Positions 1-9,871 of a DNA stretch of 64,000 bases are shown one piece after another. The notes under the pieces were generated by a model. It was not told the origin of the DNA, made no database searches, and saw nothing but the letters and a program-made list of their open reading frames with translations. The translations under genes were made by a program, and so were the position numbers. The stretch is from assembly GCF_023935105.1 (NCBI RefSeq), contig NZ_CP096040.1, positions 5,499,001 through 5,563,000 on the forward strand, written 5' to 3'. Numbering within the stretch: position 1 is the stretch's first letter; the number at the start of each line of letters is the position of its first letter. Source of the stretch: Caulobacter segnis (GTDB lineage Bacteria; Pseudomonadota; Alphaproteobacteria; Caulobacterales; Caulobacteraceae).

Positions 1-201
1 AAGTTCCGCGAACGCGCCACGGCGCTGGAACAGCAGCGCGACGACATCGACAACGCCCTGATCGAGCTGCGCGAGGCCTGTAACCGCCTCGAAAAGCGCC
101 TCGCCGAGATCCGCCCCGACCTGCTGCCCCGCGCGGCCGACTATGAGCAGGTGCTGCGCGCCCGTCTCGACGGTCACGCCGAAGCGATGCTGGGCAAGTA
201 A
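1..201 (+). CDS. 3' end of a coiled-coil protein, possibly a MerR-type regulator (partial)
   Basis: The window opens inside a gene whose last 66 codons are read in frame 1 to a TAA stop. The tail is rich in Glu, Arg and Leu with heptad-like spacing (ALEQQRDDIDNAL, NRLEKRLAEI), so a coiled coil is likely, as in the dimerisation helix of MerR-family regulators. It is codirectional with the beta-oxidation genes 102 bp downstream, and MerR regulators often sit beside such genes; the regulator assignment is inference from this tail and context only. The DNA-binding end lies outside the window. Confidence 0.5.
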   Translation, partial: KFRERATALEQQRDDIDNALIELREACNRLEKRLAEIRPDLLPRAADYEQVLRARLDGHAEAMLGK

Positions 202-303
202 GACCTTTCGCGACGCCGCTTCCGGGCCTCTCGCCCGGGACGGCCTCGCCTACCCGTTCCCTCTCCCGATCCCTCTTCTTAGTTTCCTTGGCAGGACCGT
301 TTC

Positions 304-2097
304 ATGACCTACCAGCCGCCCGTTCGCGATCACGCCTTCATCCTGCGCGACGTGCTCAACATCGACCAGCACGGCGACCTGCCCGGCTTCTCGGACGCGC
401 CGTTCGACGTGGTCGAGCAGATCCTGGACGCGGCCGCCCAGTTCACCGGCGAGGTCCTGGCCCCGCTGAACACGGTCGGCGACAAGAACGGCTGCAAGCT
501 GGATCCGGCGACCAACGTCGTCACCACCCCGCCGGGCTTCAAGGACGCCTACAAGCAGCTGTGCGAGGGCGGCTGGACGGGCCTGGGTTCGGATCCGGCC
601 TATGGCGGCCAAGGCCTGCCGCACGTCGTCAACCTGGCCTTCAGCGAGATGTCGAGCTCGGCCAACATGGCCTTCTCGATGTATCCGGGCCTGGCGCACG
701 GCGCCTATTCGGCCATCCACACCGGCGGCACAGACGCGCAGAAGCAGACCTACCTGCCCAAGATGGTCACCGGCGAATGGACCGGCACCATGAACCTGAC
801 CGAACCGCACTGCGGCACAGACCTGGGCCTGCTGCGCACCAAGGCGGTCCCGCAAGCCGACGGCAGCTATCGCATAACCGGCCAGAAGATCTGGATCTCG
901 GCCGGCGAGCACGACATGTCGGACAACATCGTCCACCTCGTCCTGGCCCGCATCGAAGGCGCTCCGGCCGGGGTGAAGGGCATCAGCCTGTTCATCGTGC
1001 CGAAGTTCTTCCCCAAGGAAGACGGCTCGGTCGGCGACCGTAACCAGGGCGTCAAGTGCGTGGGCCTGGAAGAGAAGATGGGCATCCACGGCAACGCCAC
1101 CTGCGTCATGCAGTACGACGACGCCGAGGGCTATCTGATCGGCGAGGAGAACTCGGGCCTGAAGATCATGTTCGTCATGATGAACGAGGCGCGCCTGGGC
1201 GTCGGCATGCAGGGCGTGGCCCAGGGCGAGGCCGCCTACCAGGCCGCCGTCGCCTTCGCCAAGGACCGCCTGCAAGGCCGCTCGCTGACGGGCCCGAAGA
1301 ACGCCGACGGCCCGGCCGATCCGATCATCGTCCACCCGGACGTCCGCCGCATGCTGCTGGAGAGCAAGGCCCTGATCGAGGGCGGCCGCGCCTTCCTGTT
1401 CTGGACCGCCCTGCACGGCGACCTGTCGCACGTGCATCCGGATCCGGCGGTGCGCGAGAAGTCGTCGGACTACATGGGCCTGATGACCCCGGTGCTGAAG
1501 GGCTACCTGACCGACAAGGGTTTCCAGGTCTGCTCGAACGCGGTGCAGGTGCATGGCGGCAGCGGCTTCACCGAGCACTTCCCGGTCAGCCAGTTCATGC
1601 GCGACTGCCGCATCGCCCTGATCTACGAGGGGACCAACGGCGTGCAGGCCCTGGACCTGGTCGGCCGCAAGCTGGCCGCCAAGGGCGGCCGCGCGGTCAT
1701 GACCTTCTTCCAGGAAGTCGACCAGTTCATCGGCGAGAACGACGCCGACGAGGCGCTGAAGCCCTTTATCGAAGCCCTGGCGGGCGTGAAGGCCCAGCTG
1801 CAGGACGGCACCATGTGGCTGATGCAGAACGGCCTGCAGAACCCCGACAACGCCGGCGCGGCCTCGACCGACTACATGCACCTCTTCGGCCTGACCGGCC
1901 TGGCGTACATGTGGGCGCTGATGGCCAAGGCGGCCAACGCCAAGATCGCGGCCGGCTCGTCCGATCCGTTCTTCACGACCAAGCTGACGACCGGCCGTTA
2001 TTTCATCGAACGCATCTTGCCTGACGCTGGGGCGCACCTGGCCAAGTTGAAGACCGGTTCGGCGACCCTGATGGCGCTGCCCGCGGAGGCTTTCTGA
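304..2097 (+). CDS. acyl-CoA dehydrogenase, long form with extra C-terminal domain (597 aa)
   Basis: FAD-dependent alpha,beta-dehydrogenation of an acyl-CoA, first step of beta-oxidation. The length of 597 aa and the C-terminal extension (about residues 470-590) match the long acyl-CoA dehydrogenase group that includes DmdC-like enzymes rather than the 380-aa short forms. Visible motifs: MNLTEPHCGTD near residue 163 (flavin/substrate loop) and IYEGTNG with the likely catalytic Glu at residue 442. The next dehydrogenase gene starts 2 bp after the stop, so the two are cotranscribed. Exact chain-length or methylthio-substrate preference cannot be read from the sequence. Confidence 0.93.
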   Translation: MTYQPPVRDHAFILRDVLNIDQHGDLPGFSDAPFDVVEQILDAAAQFTGEVLAPLNTVGDKNGCKLDPATNVVTTPPGFKDAYKQLCEGGWTGLGSDPAYGGQGLPHVVNLAFSEMSSSANMAFSMYPGLAHGAYSAIHTGGTDAQKQTYLPKMVTGEWTGTMNLTEPHCGTDLGLLRTKAVPQADGSYRITGQKIWISAGEHDMSDNIVHLVLARIEGAPAGVKGISLFIVPKFFPKEDGSVGDRNQGVKCVGLEEKMGIHGNATCVMQYDDAEGYLIGEENSGLKIMFVMMNEARLGVGMQGVAQGEAAYQAAVAFAKDRLQGRSLTGPKNADGPADPIIVHPDVRRMLLESKALIEGGRAFLFWTALHGDLSHVHPDPAVREKSSDYMGLMTPVLKGYLTDKGFQVCSNAVQVHGGSGFTEHFPVSQFMRDCRIALIYEGTNGVQALDLVGRKLAAKGGRAVMTFFQEVDQFIGENDADEALKPFIEALAGVKAQLQDGTMWLMQNGLQNPDNAGAASTDYMHLFGLTGLAYMWALMAKAANAKIAAGSSDPFFTTKLTTGRYFIERILPDAGAHLAKLKTGSATLMALPAEAF

Positions 2098-2099
2098 TC

Positions 2100-3263
2100 A
2101 TGAGCGTGCTCGCCGTCGAAAAACCCGCCTTCATGGCTGAAGAGGACATCGCGATCTTCGAGGACGCGGTGGGGAAATTCTTCGACGAGCACGCCCCCGA
2201 GGCGACGGTCGCGAAGTGGCGCAAGAACCATTGCGTCGATCGCGACATGTGGACCAAGGCCGGAGAGGCCGGCCTGCTCGGCCTCTCCACGCCCGACCAG
2301 TACGGCGGGGCCGGCGGCGACTATCGCCACGAGGTCGTGCTGATGGACATGCTGGGCAGGAAGGGCGTCGACGGCTTCGGCGCCAGCCTGCACAACGCCA
2401 TCGTCATGCCGTACATCTTCCACTACGGCACCGAGGAGCAGAAGCAGCGCTGGCTGCCCCGCCTGGCCACCGGCGAGTTGGTCGGTGCGATCGCCATGAC
2501 CGAGCCAGGCGCCGGTTCGGACCTTCAGGGCATCAAGACCACAGCCAAGAAGTCCGGCAACCAGTACGTCATCAACGGCTCCAAGACCTTCATCACCAAT
2601 GGCCAGACGGCCAATCTGATCATCGTCGTGGCCAAGACCGATCCGGCCGGCGGCGCACGCGGCACCAGCCTGATGATCGTCGAGACCGATGGGGCCGAAG
2701 GTTTCGAGCGTGGCCGCAACCTCGACAAGCTGGGTCACGAGGCCCAGGACACCTCGGAGCTGTTCTTCAACGACGTGAAGATCCCGACCGAGAACCTGCT
2801 CGGGACCGACGAGGGCCAGGGCTTCTTCCAACTGATGGGCCAGCTGCCGCAGGAGCGGCTGAACATCGCCGTGCAGGGCATGGCGACCATCGAGCGGGCG
2901 CTGGAGCTGACCATCGCCTACGTCAAGGACCGCAAGGCGTTCGGCAAGGCGATCATCGACTTCCAAAACACCCAGTTCGTCCTGGCCGAGTGCAAGACCG
3001 AGGCGACCGTGGCCAAGGTCTTCGTCAACCACTGCATCGGCCAGCATCTGGAAGGCAAGCTCGACGCCGCTACGGCCTCGATGGCCAAGTACTGGGTCTC
3101 GGACTTGGAGAACAAGATCGTCGACCGCTGCCTGCAGCTGTTCGGCGGCTATGGTTTCATGAACGAGTACCCGATCGCGCGCATGTACAAGGACAGCCGC
3201 ATCCAGCGCATCTACGGCGGCACGAACGAGATCATGAAACTCCTGATCGCGAGGACGCTGTGA
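2100..3263 (+). CDS. acyl-CoA dehydrogenase (387 aa)
   Basis: Second FAD acyl-CoA dehydrogenase of the operon, of normal family length. MTEPGAGSD begins at residue 133 and YGGTNEIM lies near the C-terminus. The usual medium-chain YEGT glutamate is replaced by Gly (YGGT), while a Glu is present in LPQERLNIAV (about residue 252), the place used as catalytic base in long-chain and isovaleryl-CoA dehydrogenases; this suggests that subgroup. Its stop overlaps the GTG start of the next small gene. Confidence 0.93.
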   Translation: MSVLAVEKPAFMAEEDIAIFEDAVGKFFDEHAPEATVAKWRKNHCVDRDMWTKAGEAGLLGLSTPDQYGGAGGDYRHEVVLMDMLGRKGVDGFGASLHNAIVMPYIFHYGTEEQKQRWLPRLATGELVGAIAMTEPGAGSDLQGIKTTAKKSGNQYVINGSKTFITNGQTANLIIVVAKTDPAGGARGTSLMIVETDGAEGFERGRNLDKLGHEAQDTSELFFNDVKIPTENLLGTDEGQGFFQLMGQLPQERLNIAVQGMATIERALELTIAYVKDRKAFGKAIIDFQNTQFVLAECKTEATVAKVFVNHCIGQHLEGKLDAATASMAKYWVSDLENKIVDRCLQLFGGYGFMNEYPIARMYKDSRIQRIYGGTNEIMKLLIARTL

Positions 3264-3628
3264 TCATCCTTCCGCTCATCGCCCTGCTGGCCGGCCCCAC
3301 CGCCGCTGAGGACCGCTCGGCCGTGGTCTGCGTGCGCGCCGTCCAGGGCCCGCGCCCCCTTACCTATTCCGGCGAACTGGTCGGCAAGCGGCCGCAGCCA
3401 GGGGCCTTCAAGCTGCCGCTGACGCCGGCCGGCAAGGACATCTGCCAGACCTTGCTGCGCTCGAAGATCGCCGAGTGGAGGCTGGAGGTCACGACCTCGG
3501 GCTTCACCGCCTGCTCGCTGGCGCCGCCCCAGTTTGGCAAGCGCGTCTACTACCGCGCCAAGGCCGCCGCCAGCGGCCTGAAGTGTGAGCCGATCGGCAC
3601 GTACCCGATCGGCAACTGGAAACCATAA
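3260..3628 (+). CDS. small exported hypothetical protein (122 aa)
   Basis: A 122-aa reading frame begins at GTG 3260, overlapping the preceding TGA in a GTGA arrangement that implies translational coupling. The N-terminus (VIILPLIALLAGPTAAED) is a short hydrophobic stretch with an Ala-x-Ala-like end, so a secreted or periplasmic protein is likely. The body has four Cys, consistent with periplasmic disulfides. I do not recognise a family. It is followed by 68 bp before the thiolase gene. Confidence 0.7.
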   Translation: MIILPLIALLAGPTAAEDRSAVVCVRAVQGPRPLTYSGELVGKRPQPGAFKLPLTPAGKDICQTLLRSKIAEWRLEVTTSGFTACSLAPPQFGKRVYYRAKAAASGLKCEPIGTYPIGNWKP

Positions 3629-3696
3629 CGGCGCGCCGGCCACGGCTGGCGATCGCCCAACGACACGAACACCGCTTCGCAGGAAGGAGCCATTCC

Positions 3697-4902
<1,206 letters not shown>

Positions 4903-4920
4903 GACCTAGGAGCTAACACC

Positions 4921-7122
4921 ATGGAAAACTTCAAGATCGAGGTCGATTCCGACGGCGTGGCCCTGGTCACCTTCGACGTGCCCGGCCGCTCGATGAACAC
5001 CCTGACCGCTTCGGTCATCAAGGAAATCGGCGAGGTGGTCGAGACCATCAAGTCGGACGCGGCCATCAAGGGCGCGGTCATCACCTCGGGCAAGACGACC
5101 GGCTTCTGCGCCGGCGCCGACCTGGGCGAACTGGGCGGCAGCGGCGGTCTCGCCGGCGGCGCGGCCGGGGGCGAAGCGGGCCTGAAGGCGGCCTTCGACG
5201 CCGGCTTCGCCCTGAACAAGGCGTTCCGCGCGCTGGAGACCTGCGGCAAGCCGGTGGCCGCCGCGATCAACGGCCTGGCCATGGGCGGCGGTCTGGAGAT
5301 CACCCTGGCCTGCCACTATCGCGTGGTCGCCGACAATCCGAAGATCCAGCTCGCCTTGCCGGAAGCCAAGGTCGGCCTGCTGCCGGGCGCCGGCGGCACC
5401 CAGCGCCTGCCGCGCCTGATGGGTGTGATGGCCGCCGCGCCGTACCTGCTGGAAGGCAAGTCGATGAAGCCGGCCGAGGCCCTGGCCAACAAGGTCGTGC
5501 ACGAGGTCGTCCCCGCCGACCAGGTGGTCGAAGCCGCCAAGACCTGGGTGAAGACCAAGGGCGACCCGGTCGCCCTGTGGGACAAGAAGGACTTCAAGCT
5601 CCCGGGCGGCGGTCCCTACACCCCGACGGGCAGCCAGGTCTTCATCATGGGCAACGCCATGCTGCGCAAGCAGACCTATGGCAACTACCCGGCCCAGCTG
5701 AACATCTTGAAGGCGGTCTATGAAGGCCTGCAGGTGCCGTTCGACGCGGCCATCCGCATCGAGACGCGCTACTTCCTGAAGACGATGATGTCGCCCCAGG
5801 CCAAGGGCATGATCCGCACCCTGTTCCTCAGCCTGCAGGAACTGGGCAAGGGCTCGGGCCGTCCGGCCAACGTGCCGCCGTCGGAAGCCAAGAAGGTCGC
5901 CGTTCTGGGCGCGGGCATGATGGGCGCGGGCATCGCCTATGTCCAAGCCATGGCCGGCATCGAGACCGTCCTGATCGACCAAAGCCAGGAAGCCGCCGAC
6001 AAGGGCAAGGGCTACGCCGAGGGCCTGGTCAAGAAGGCCGTCTCGCGCGGCAAGCTGACGGCCGAGAAGGGCGAGGCCATCCTGGCCCTCATCCACCCGA
6101 CCGCCGACTACGACCAGGTCAAGGGCAGCGACCTCGTCATCGAGGCCGTGTTCGAGAACCGCGAGGTCAAGGCCTCGGTGACCAAGCTCGCCGAAGCCCA
6201 ACTGGCCGAGGACGCGATCTTCGGCTCCAACACCTCGACCCTGCCGATCACCGGCCTGGCCAAGGCCTCGGTGCGTCCGAAGAACTTCATCGGCATCCAC
6301 TTCTTCTCGCCGGTCGACAAGATGGGCCTGGTCGAGATCATCATGGGCGCGGAGACTTCGCCGGAAGCCCTGGCCAAGTCGATCGACTACGTCCTGAAGA
6401 TCAAGAAGACCCCGATCGTCGTCAACGACAGCCGCGGCTTCTACACCAGCCGCTGCTTCGGCACCTTCGTGCAGGAAGGCCTGGAGATGCTGGCTGACGG
6501 CATCGCCCCGGCCATCATCGACAATGTCGGCCGCGCCACCGGCATGCCGCGCGGCCCGCTGGAGATGAACGACGACGTCGCCCTGGACCTTGGCTACAAG
6601 GTCACCCAGCAGACCAAGAAGGACCTCGGCGACAAGTTCGAGGACCGTCCCTTCGCCCCGATCATCGAGAAGATGGTGGTCGAGCTGCAGCGCTTCGGCC
6701 GCAAGAACGGCAAGGGCTTCTATGACTATCCGGAGAATGGGCCCAAGACCCTGTGGAAGGGCCTCTCGGACCTCGCTCCGGTAAAGATCGCCGACGCCGA
6801 CCAGGCGCTGATCCAGGAGATCCGCACCCGGCTGCTGTATCGCCAGGCCGTCGAAGCCGCCCGCTGCTTCGAGGAAGGCGTCATCACCGACCCGCGCGAG
6901 GCCGATGTCGGCGCCATCCTGGGCTGGGGCTTCGCGCCCTGGACCGGCGGCCCGATCAGCCTGATCGACGGCGTCGGCGCCAAGGCCTTCGTCGAAACCT
7001 GCGATCGTCTGGCCCAGCAGTACGGCAAGCGCTTCGCGCCGCCGGCCCTGCTGCGCGAGATGGCCGAAAAGGGCGAGACCTTCTACGGCCGCTTCGGCGT
7101 CAAGGCGAAGGCGGCGGCCTAA
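4921..7122 (+). CDS. fadB: enoyl-CoA hydratase / 3-hydroxyacyl-CoA dehydrogenase, bifunctional
   Basis: A 733-aa fusion carrying the two middle beta-oxidation steps. Residues 1 to about 200 are a crotonase domain (GFCAGADLGEL oxyanion loop, ALPEAKVGLLPGAGGTQRLP). A Rossmann NAD domain begins near residue 323 (VAVLGAGMMGAGIA) and contains IGIHFFSPVDKMGLVEI with the catalytic His; the C-terminal 3HCDH domain follows (PIVVNDSRGFYTSR). The crotonase part has a Gly-rich insertion (LGGSGGLAGGAAGGEAG). It ends the operon before a strong terminator. Confidence 0.95.
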   Translation: MENFKIEVDSDGVALVTFDVPGRSMNTLTASVIKEIGEVVETIKSDAAIKGAVITSGKTTGFCAGADLGELGGSGGLAGGAAGGEAGLKAAFDAGFALNKAFRALETCGKPVAAAINGLAMGGGLEITLACHYRVVADNPKIQLALPEAKVGLLPGAGGTQRLPRLMGVMAAAPYLLEGKSMKPAEALANKVVHEVVPADQVVEAAKTWVKTKGDPVALWDKKDFKLPGGGPYTPTGSQVFIMGNAMLRKQTYGNYPAQLNILKAVYEGLQVPFDAAIRIETRYFLKTMMSPQAKGMIRTLFLSLQELGKGSGRPANVPPSEAKKVAVLGAGMMGAGIAYVQAMAGIETVLIDQSQEAADKGKGYAEGLVKKAVSRGKLTAEKGEAILALIHPTADYDQVKGSDLVIEAVFENREVKASVTKLAEAQLAEDAIFGSNTSTLPITGLAKASVRPKNFIGIHFFSPVDKMGLVEIIMGAETSPEALAKSIDYVLKIKKTPIVVNDSRGFYTSRCFGTFVQEGLEMLADGIAPAIIDNVGRATGMPRGPLEMNDDVALDLGYKVTQQTKKDLGDKFEDRPFAPIIEKMVVELQRFGRKNGKGFYDYPENGPKTLWKGLSDLAPVKIADADQALIQEIRTRLLYRQAVEAARCFEEGVITDPREADVGAILGWGFAPWTGGPISLIDGVGAKAFVETCDRLAQQYGKRFAPPALLREMAEKGETFYGRFGVKAKAAA

Positions 7123-7150
7123 AGCCAGCCTTCATCGCTGAAACACGGAA

Positions 7151-7180
7151 AGGCCCGGCGGTGACGCCGGGCCTTTTTGT
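7151..7180 (+). terminator. rho-independent terminator after the beta-oxidation operon
   Basis: A GC-rich hairpin (AGGCCCGGCG, short loop, CGCCGGGCCT) followed directly by TTTTTGTT starts 28 bp after the stop of the hydratase/dehydrogenase gene. It should end the operon transcript. Confidence 0.9.
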
Positions 7181-7252
7181 TGTCACCCACGGCCACGCTC
7201 GCGCCGCATCGTCCGCCTATTTACATCCGGCGCCGCAGCGCCTGGAGAGACC

Positions 7253-7897
7253 ATGAGCACGGCGATCGCCATCGGAACCTGGCGAAGACCCTCACGGCGG
7301 GATCTGCGGCGCAAACTCGCGATCCTGGCGCTGGCCTTGCTCGCCCACGTCCTGGTGATCCTGGGCCTGATCTCGGGCGCGCATTGGATGCCCAGATTGG
7401 TCGAGCCGCCAATCATCGAGGCCGAACTGCTGGACGCGCCTTCGCCCTCGGTCGACACACCGCGGGCGTCGCCGCCCGAGCCGATCCACGTCCGCCCCAG
7501 CATCGCCCCGTCCTCGCCGCCGCCCGCCACCATTCCGGTCCCGCCGGTCGTTAAGCCCGCAGGCCCGCAGGCCATCGTCGCGCCACCTGGCTTCACCGCC
7601 CGCAAGCTGGTCGAGCAGAGCGACCAGACGCGTGACAGCCTGCGCGAGAGCCTGGGGTGCCGGCACGAGAAGACGGCGGGTCTGAACCGCGACCAGAAGG
7701 CCGCCTGCGCCGAGGCCGACGGCCAGCGCTCACGCACCGCGCCGATGTACGCGGCCATCGATCCGGATAAGAAGGCCTTCTTTGACGGCGACTGCGCCAA
7801 GGACGACGAGTGGTGCCTGTACCGCGTCGGCAAGGGCCCTTATCCGGGCATCTTCGCCCTGGGCAAGAAGAAGAAGCGCAAGGGTTGGGACGACTAG
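7253..7897 (+). CDS. single-pass membrane protein with proline-rich linker (214 aa)
   Basis: A basic N-terminus (RRPSRRDLRRK) precedes one transmembrane helix (about residues 24-42). A Pro/Ser-rich linker (residues 55-115) and a periplasmic C-terminal domain with four Cys (GCRHEK, AACAEA, GDCAKDDEWCLY) follow. The N-in topology with a Pro-rich spacer resembles TonB-like proteins, but no TonB C-terminal motif is visible, so I leave the function open. It ends in a very basic GKKKKRKGWDD tail and overlaps the convergent gene at 7894 by 4 bp. Confidence 0.75.
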   Translation: MSTAIAIGTWRRPSRRDLRRKLAILALALLAHVLVILGLISGAHWMPRLVEPPIIEAELLDAPSPSVDTPRASPPEPIHVRPSIAPSSPPPATIPVPPVVKPAGPQAIVAPPGFTARKLVEQSDQTRDSLRESLGCRHEKTAGLNRDQKAACAEADGQRSRTAPMYAAIDPDKKAFFDGDCAKDDEWCLYRVGKGPYPGIFALGKKKKRKGWDD

Positions 7898-8181
7898 GAC
7901 TTGGAAACGTCCATGCCCAGCGTCGGGCCGATGCCGTTCGGATGGTCGCCGAAATAGTTTCCGCCCCGATCCTTGGCCACCTTCTCCAGGCGGCTACGGA
8001 ACGCATCGTCCAGCTGCAAGGTCGGAGCGTCCTCGGCGTCCTCACCTTCGTCCAGCGGGATCGAGGCGGCGATCACCTGCCGCAGTCGCTCGCCGAACCG
8101 CTCATCGTCGGCGCTGCCGGGTTCGGGCGGGGCGTCCAGGAAGGTCATGACCTCTTCCAGCGCCTTTTCATTGTCGACCAT
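7894..8181 (-). CDS. small acidic hypothetical protein (95 aa)
   Basis: The start is ATG 8181, chosen because an AGGAGGT Shine-Dalgarno lies just upstream on the minus strand. The 95-aa product is acidic and helical (NEKALEEVMTFLDAPPEPGS, LDDAFRSRLEKVAKDRGGNYF) with no signal peptide or membrane segment. No family is recognised. It lies convergent to the membrane protein gene with a 4-bp overlap of the ends. Confidence 0.7.
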   Translation of the reverse strand: MVDNEKALEEVMTFLDAPPEPGSADDERFGERLRQVIAASIPLDEGEDAEDAPTLQLDDAFRSRLEKVAKDRGGNYFGDHPNGIGPTLGMDVSKS

Positions 8182-8270
8182 GGCCGGACCTCCTGTTCCT
8201 GGCTGGGGAACGACGGGTCGCAGCGACGGTTCCGAACGAACGGCCCGCGCCGAGGCGCGGGCCGCCAAGC

Positions 8271-9572
8271 CTACGGGTTCGAGGGCAGGTTGCCCGCCGA
8301 AACACCGTTGGGCAGCGAGGTCGCCGGACCCGAGAACGGCGTGGCGTTGGTCCGCATGTCATTGCCCGAAAGGACGATGTCGTTGCCGCTCCAGACCACG
8401 CCGTAGAGCTGGGTGCCGGTCTCGTTCACGCCACGGACATTGCTGACCTTCTGACCCGAACACGAGGTCAGGTAGATCGAGTTCTTGTGGTCGGCCGCGG
8501 TCGAACCGGCGTTCGGGTTGCTCAGGCCATTGTTCGAGACCTGACCGCCGTCGATGTCGATGCGGATCACGTTGTCGGCCCAGACGCCGTCACCCAGACA
8601 GCCGTTGATATAGCCCGGTCGCACCAGGACGTTCCGGGCGTTGGCCACCTTGACGCCCGCGCCGGTGGCCGGGTTGTTGCTGACCGAATCCCCGGCGTTG
8701 AAGCCGGTCTTGCGCGTCACGCCACCGGGCACCAGCACGCCCGCCCGGTTCTTGTAGGCGCCGGAGTAACCCTGCCCGGCCAGCTCCACGAAGGTCGGCG
8801 CGATCAGGTGGTTGTTGCCGAACTGGCCGCCGTTGACGTCGATGCAGGACCCGCCGTCCTCGCCGAAGAAGCCGCCGACGATGCGCACGCTGTACAGCGA
8901 CATGTTGCTGGGAACGTCGCCGCGCAGGCCGCCCAGCGTGTTGGCGAAGGTGGTCAGGTTCGTATAGGTGCCCAGCGAGATCCCGGCCGAAACGCTGCCG
9001 GTCCCAGGGTTGTAGGCGTTCGAGTGGACGTAGAAGCCGTAGCCCGACGCGAAGATCGAACCCACATTGTCCATCGACCATTGCATCGGCGCCGCGATGT
9101 TCGTGTCGTATTCGAGCTCGAAGCCGCTGGCCTTTACATGCTGCGAGGCGACGTCCTTCAGCAGGCCGCCGTTGGTGTTGCGGCCATAGAACGACCGGTA
9201 GTGGTGGCTGAGCTGCATGCGGGCGATCGTCACGCCTTCGCTCGCGCCGGCGCATTGGATGCCATCGCCCTTCGTGCCCGTGGCCAGACCGGGATTGGTC
9301 CAGTCCCGGGTGATCGTGAAGTCCTGGATGGCGACGTTTTCGGCATTGGCCGCGATCTGGAAGGCAGGCTTGGAGGCCGTGTCCATCCGCACCACGGTGG
9401 CGCCGCGACCGCTGCCCAGCAGCTGCTTGTTCGTGCCGACGACGACGGTGTCGGTGATCACGTATTGGCGGTCCAGGAGCTGGACCAGATTGTTGCCCGC
9501 GAGCGCCCGGCCGAACGCGGCGGTGTCGTCCGGGTCGCCGGCAAAGCGATAGGTGTCGACGGTTGCGACCAT
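8271..9572 (-). CDS. right-handed beta-helix (pectate-lyase-fold) protein
   Basis: The 433-aa product starts at ATG 9572 behind CTGGAGAT. The N-terminus (FAGDPDDTAAFGRALAG) resembles the opening of pectate-lyase-3 and phage-tailspike-like domains. The body is full of short strands with Asn/Gly turns (GSGRGATVVRM, ENVAIQDFTITRDW, RNVLVRPGYINGC, NVIRIDIDGGQVSNNG) typical of a parallel beta-helix. There is no signal peptide. A polysaccharide-binding or -cleaving role is likely from fold class; the substrate is unknown, and catalytic residues cannot be assigned. Confidence 0.75.
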   Translation of the reverse strand: MVATVDTYRFAGDPDDTAAFGRALAGNNLVQLLDRQYVITDTVVVGTNKQLLGSGRGATVVRMDTASKPAFQIAANAENVAIQDFTITRDWTNPGLATGTKGDGIQCAGASEGVTIARMQLSHHYRSFYGRNTNGGLLKDVASQHVKASGFELEYDTNIAAPMQWSMDNVGSIFASGYGFYVHSNAYNPGTGSVSAGISLGTYTNLTTFANTLGGLRGDVPSNMSLYSVRIVGGFFGEDGGSCIDVNGGQFGNNHLIAPTFVELAGQGYSGAYKNRAGVLVPGGVTRKTGFNAGDSVSNNPATGAGVKVANARNVLVRPGYINGCLGDGVWADNVIRIDIDGGQVSNNGLSNPNAGSTAADHKNSIYLTSCSGQKVSNVRGVNETGTQLYGVVWSGNDIVLSGNDMRTNATPFSGPATSLPNGVSAGNLPSNP

Positions 9573-9604
9573 TGAATATCTCCAGTTTTCGAGGGGGCCG
9601 CCGA

Positions 9605-9650
9605 CGTACGGGCACAAAAAAACCCCGGGGCGCGGGGCGCCTCGAGGTCC
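9605..9650 (-). promoter_or_regulatory. terminator-like hairpin in the 5' leader of the beta-helix gene
   Basis: Read on the minus strand, a very GC-rich stretch (GAGGCGCCCCGCGCCCCGGGG) runs into seven T residues about 45 nt before the ATG of the beta-helix gene. An outer GGCACA/TGTGCC pair brackets it. It could be the terminator of an upstream minus-strand transcript or an attenuator in the leader. No upstream minus-strand gene is close, which slightly favours a leader element. Confidence 0.4.
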
Positions 9651-9871
9651 GTGTGCCGACGGTCATACGATCGGCAGTGAAATCTTTTTAGCGAATGCTG
9701 TTCCCAGGGTCAAGAACAAAAAGGGAACGAGAGACAGCATGGAGAGAGCCGCCACGAACATCGTCGCCGTTCCGCATGGATCGACTACTGGAGATACAGG
9801 GAGAAGTGGCGCCACCCAACCACAACGTGTAGACTCTGTTTTGGTATTGTTTCTGCCTGAGTGAGTGAAGG

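Noticed and set aside
250..2037. Long antisense open frame across the first acyl-CoA dehydrogenase gene
   Set aside because: High GC makes long open frames opposite real genes; the translation is Arg/Ala/Gly/His-rich without domain motifs, while the plus strand encodes a clear enzyme.
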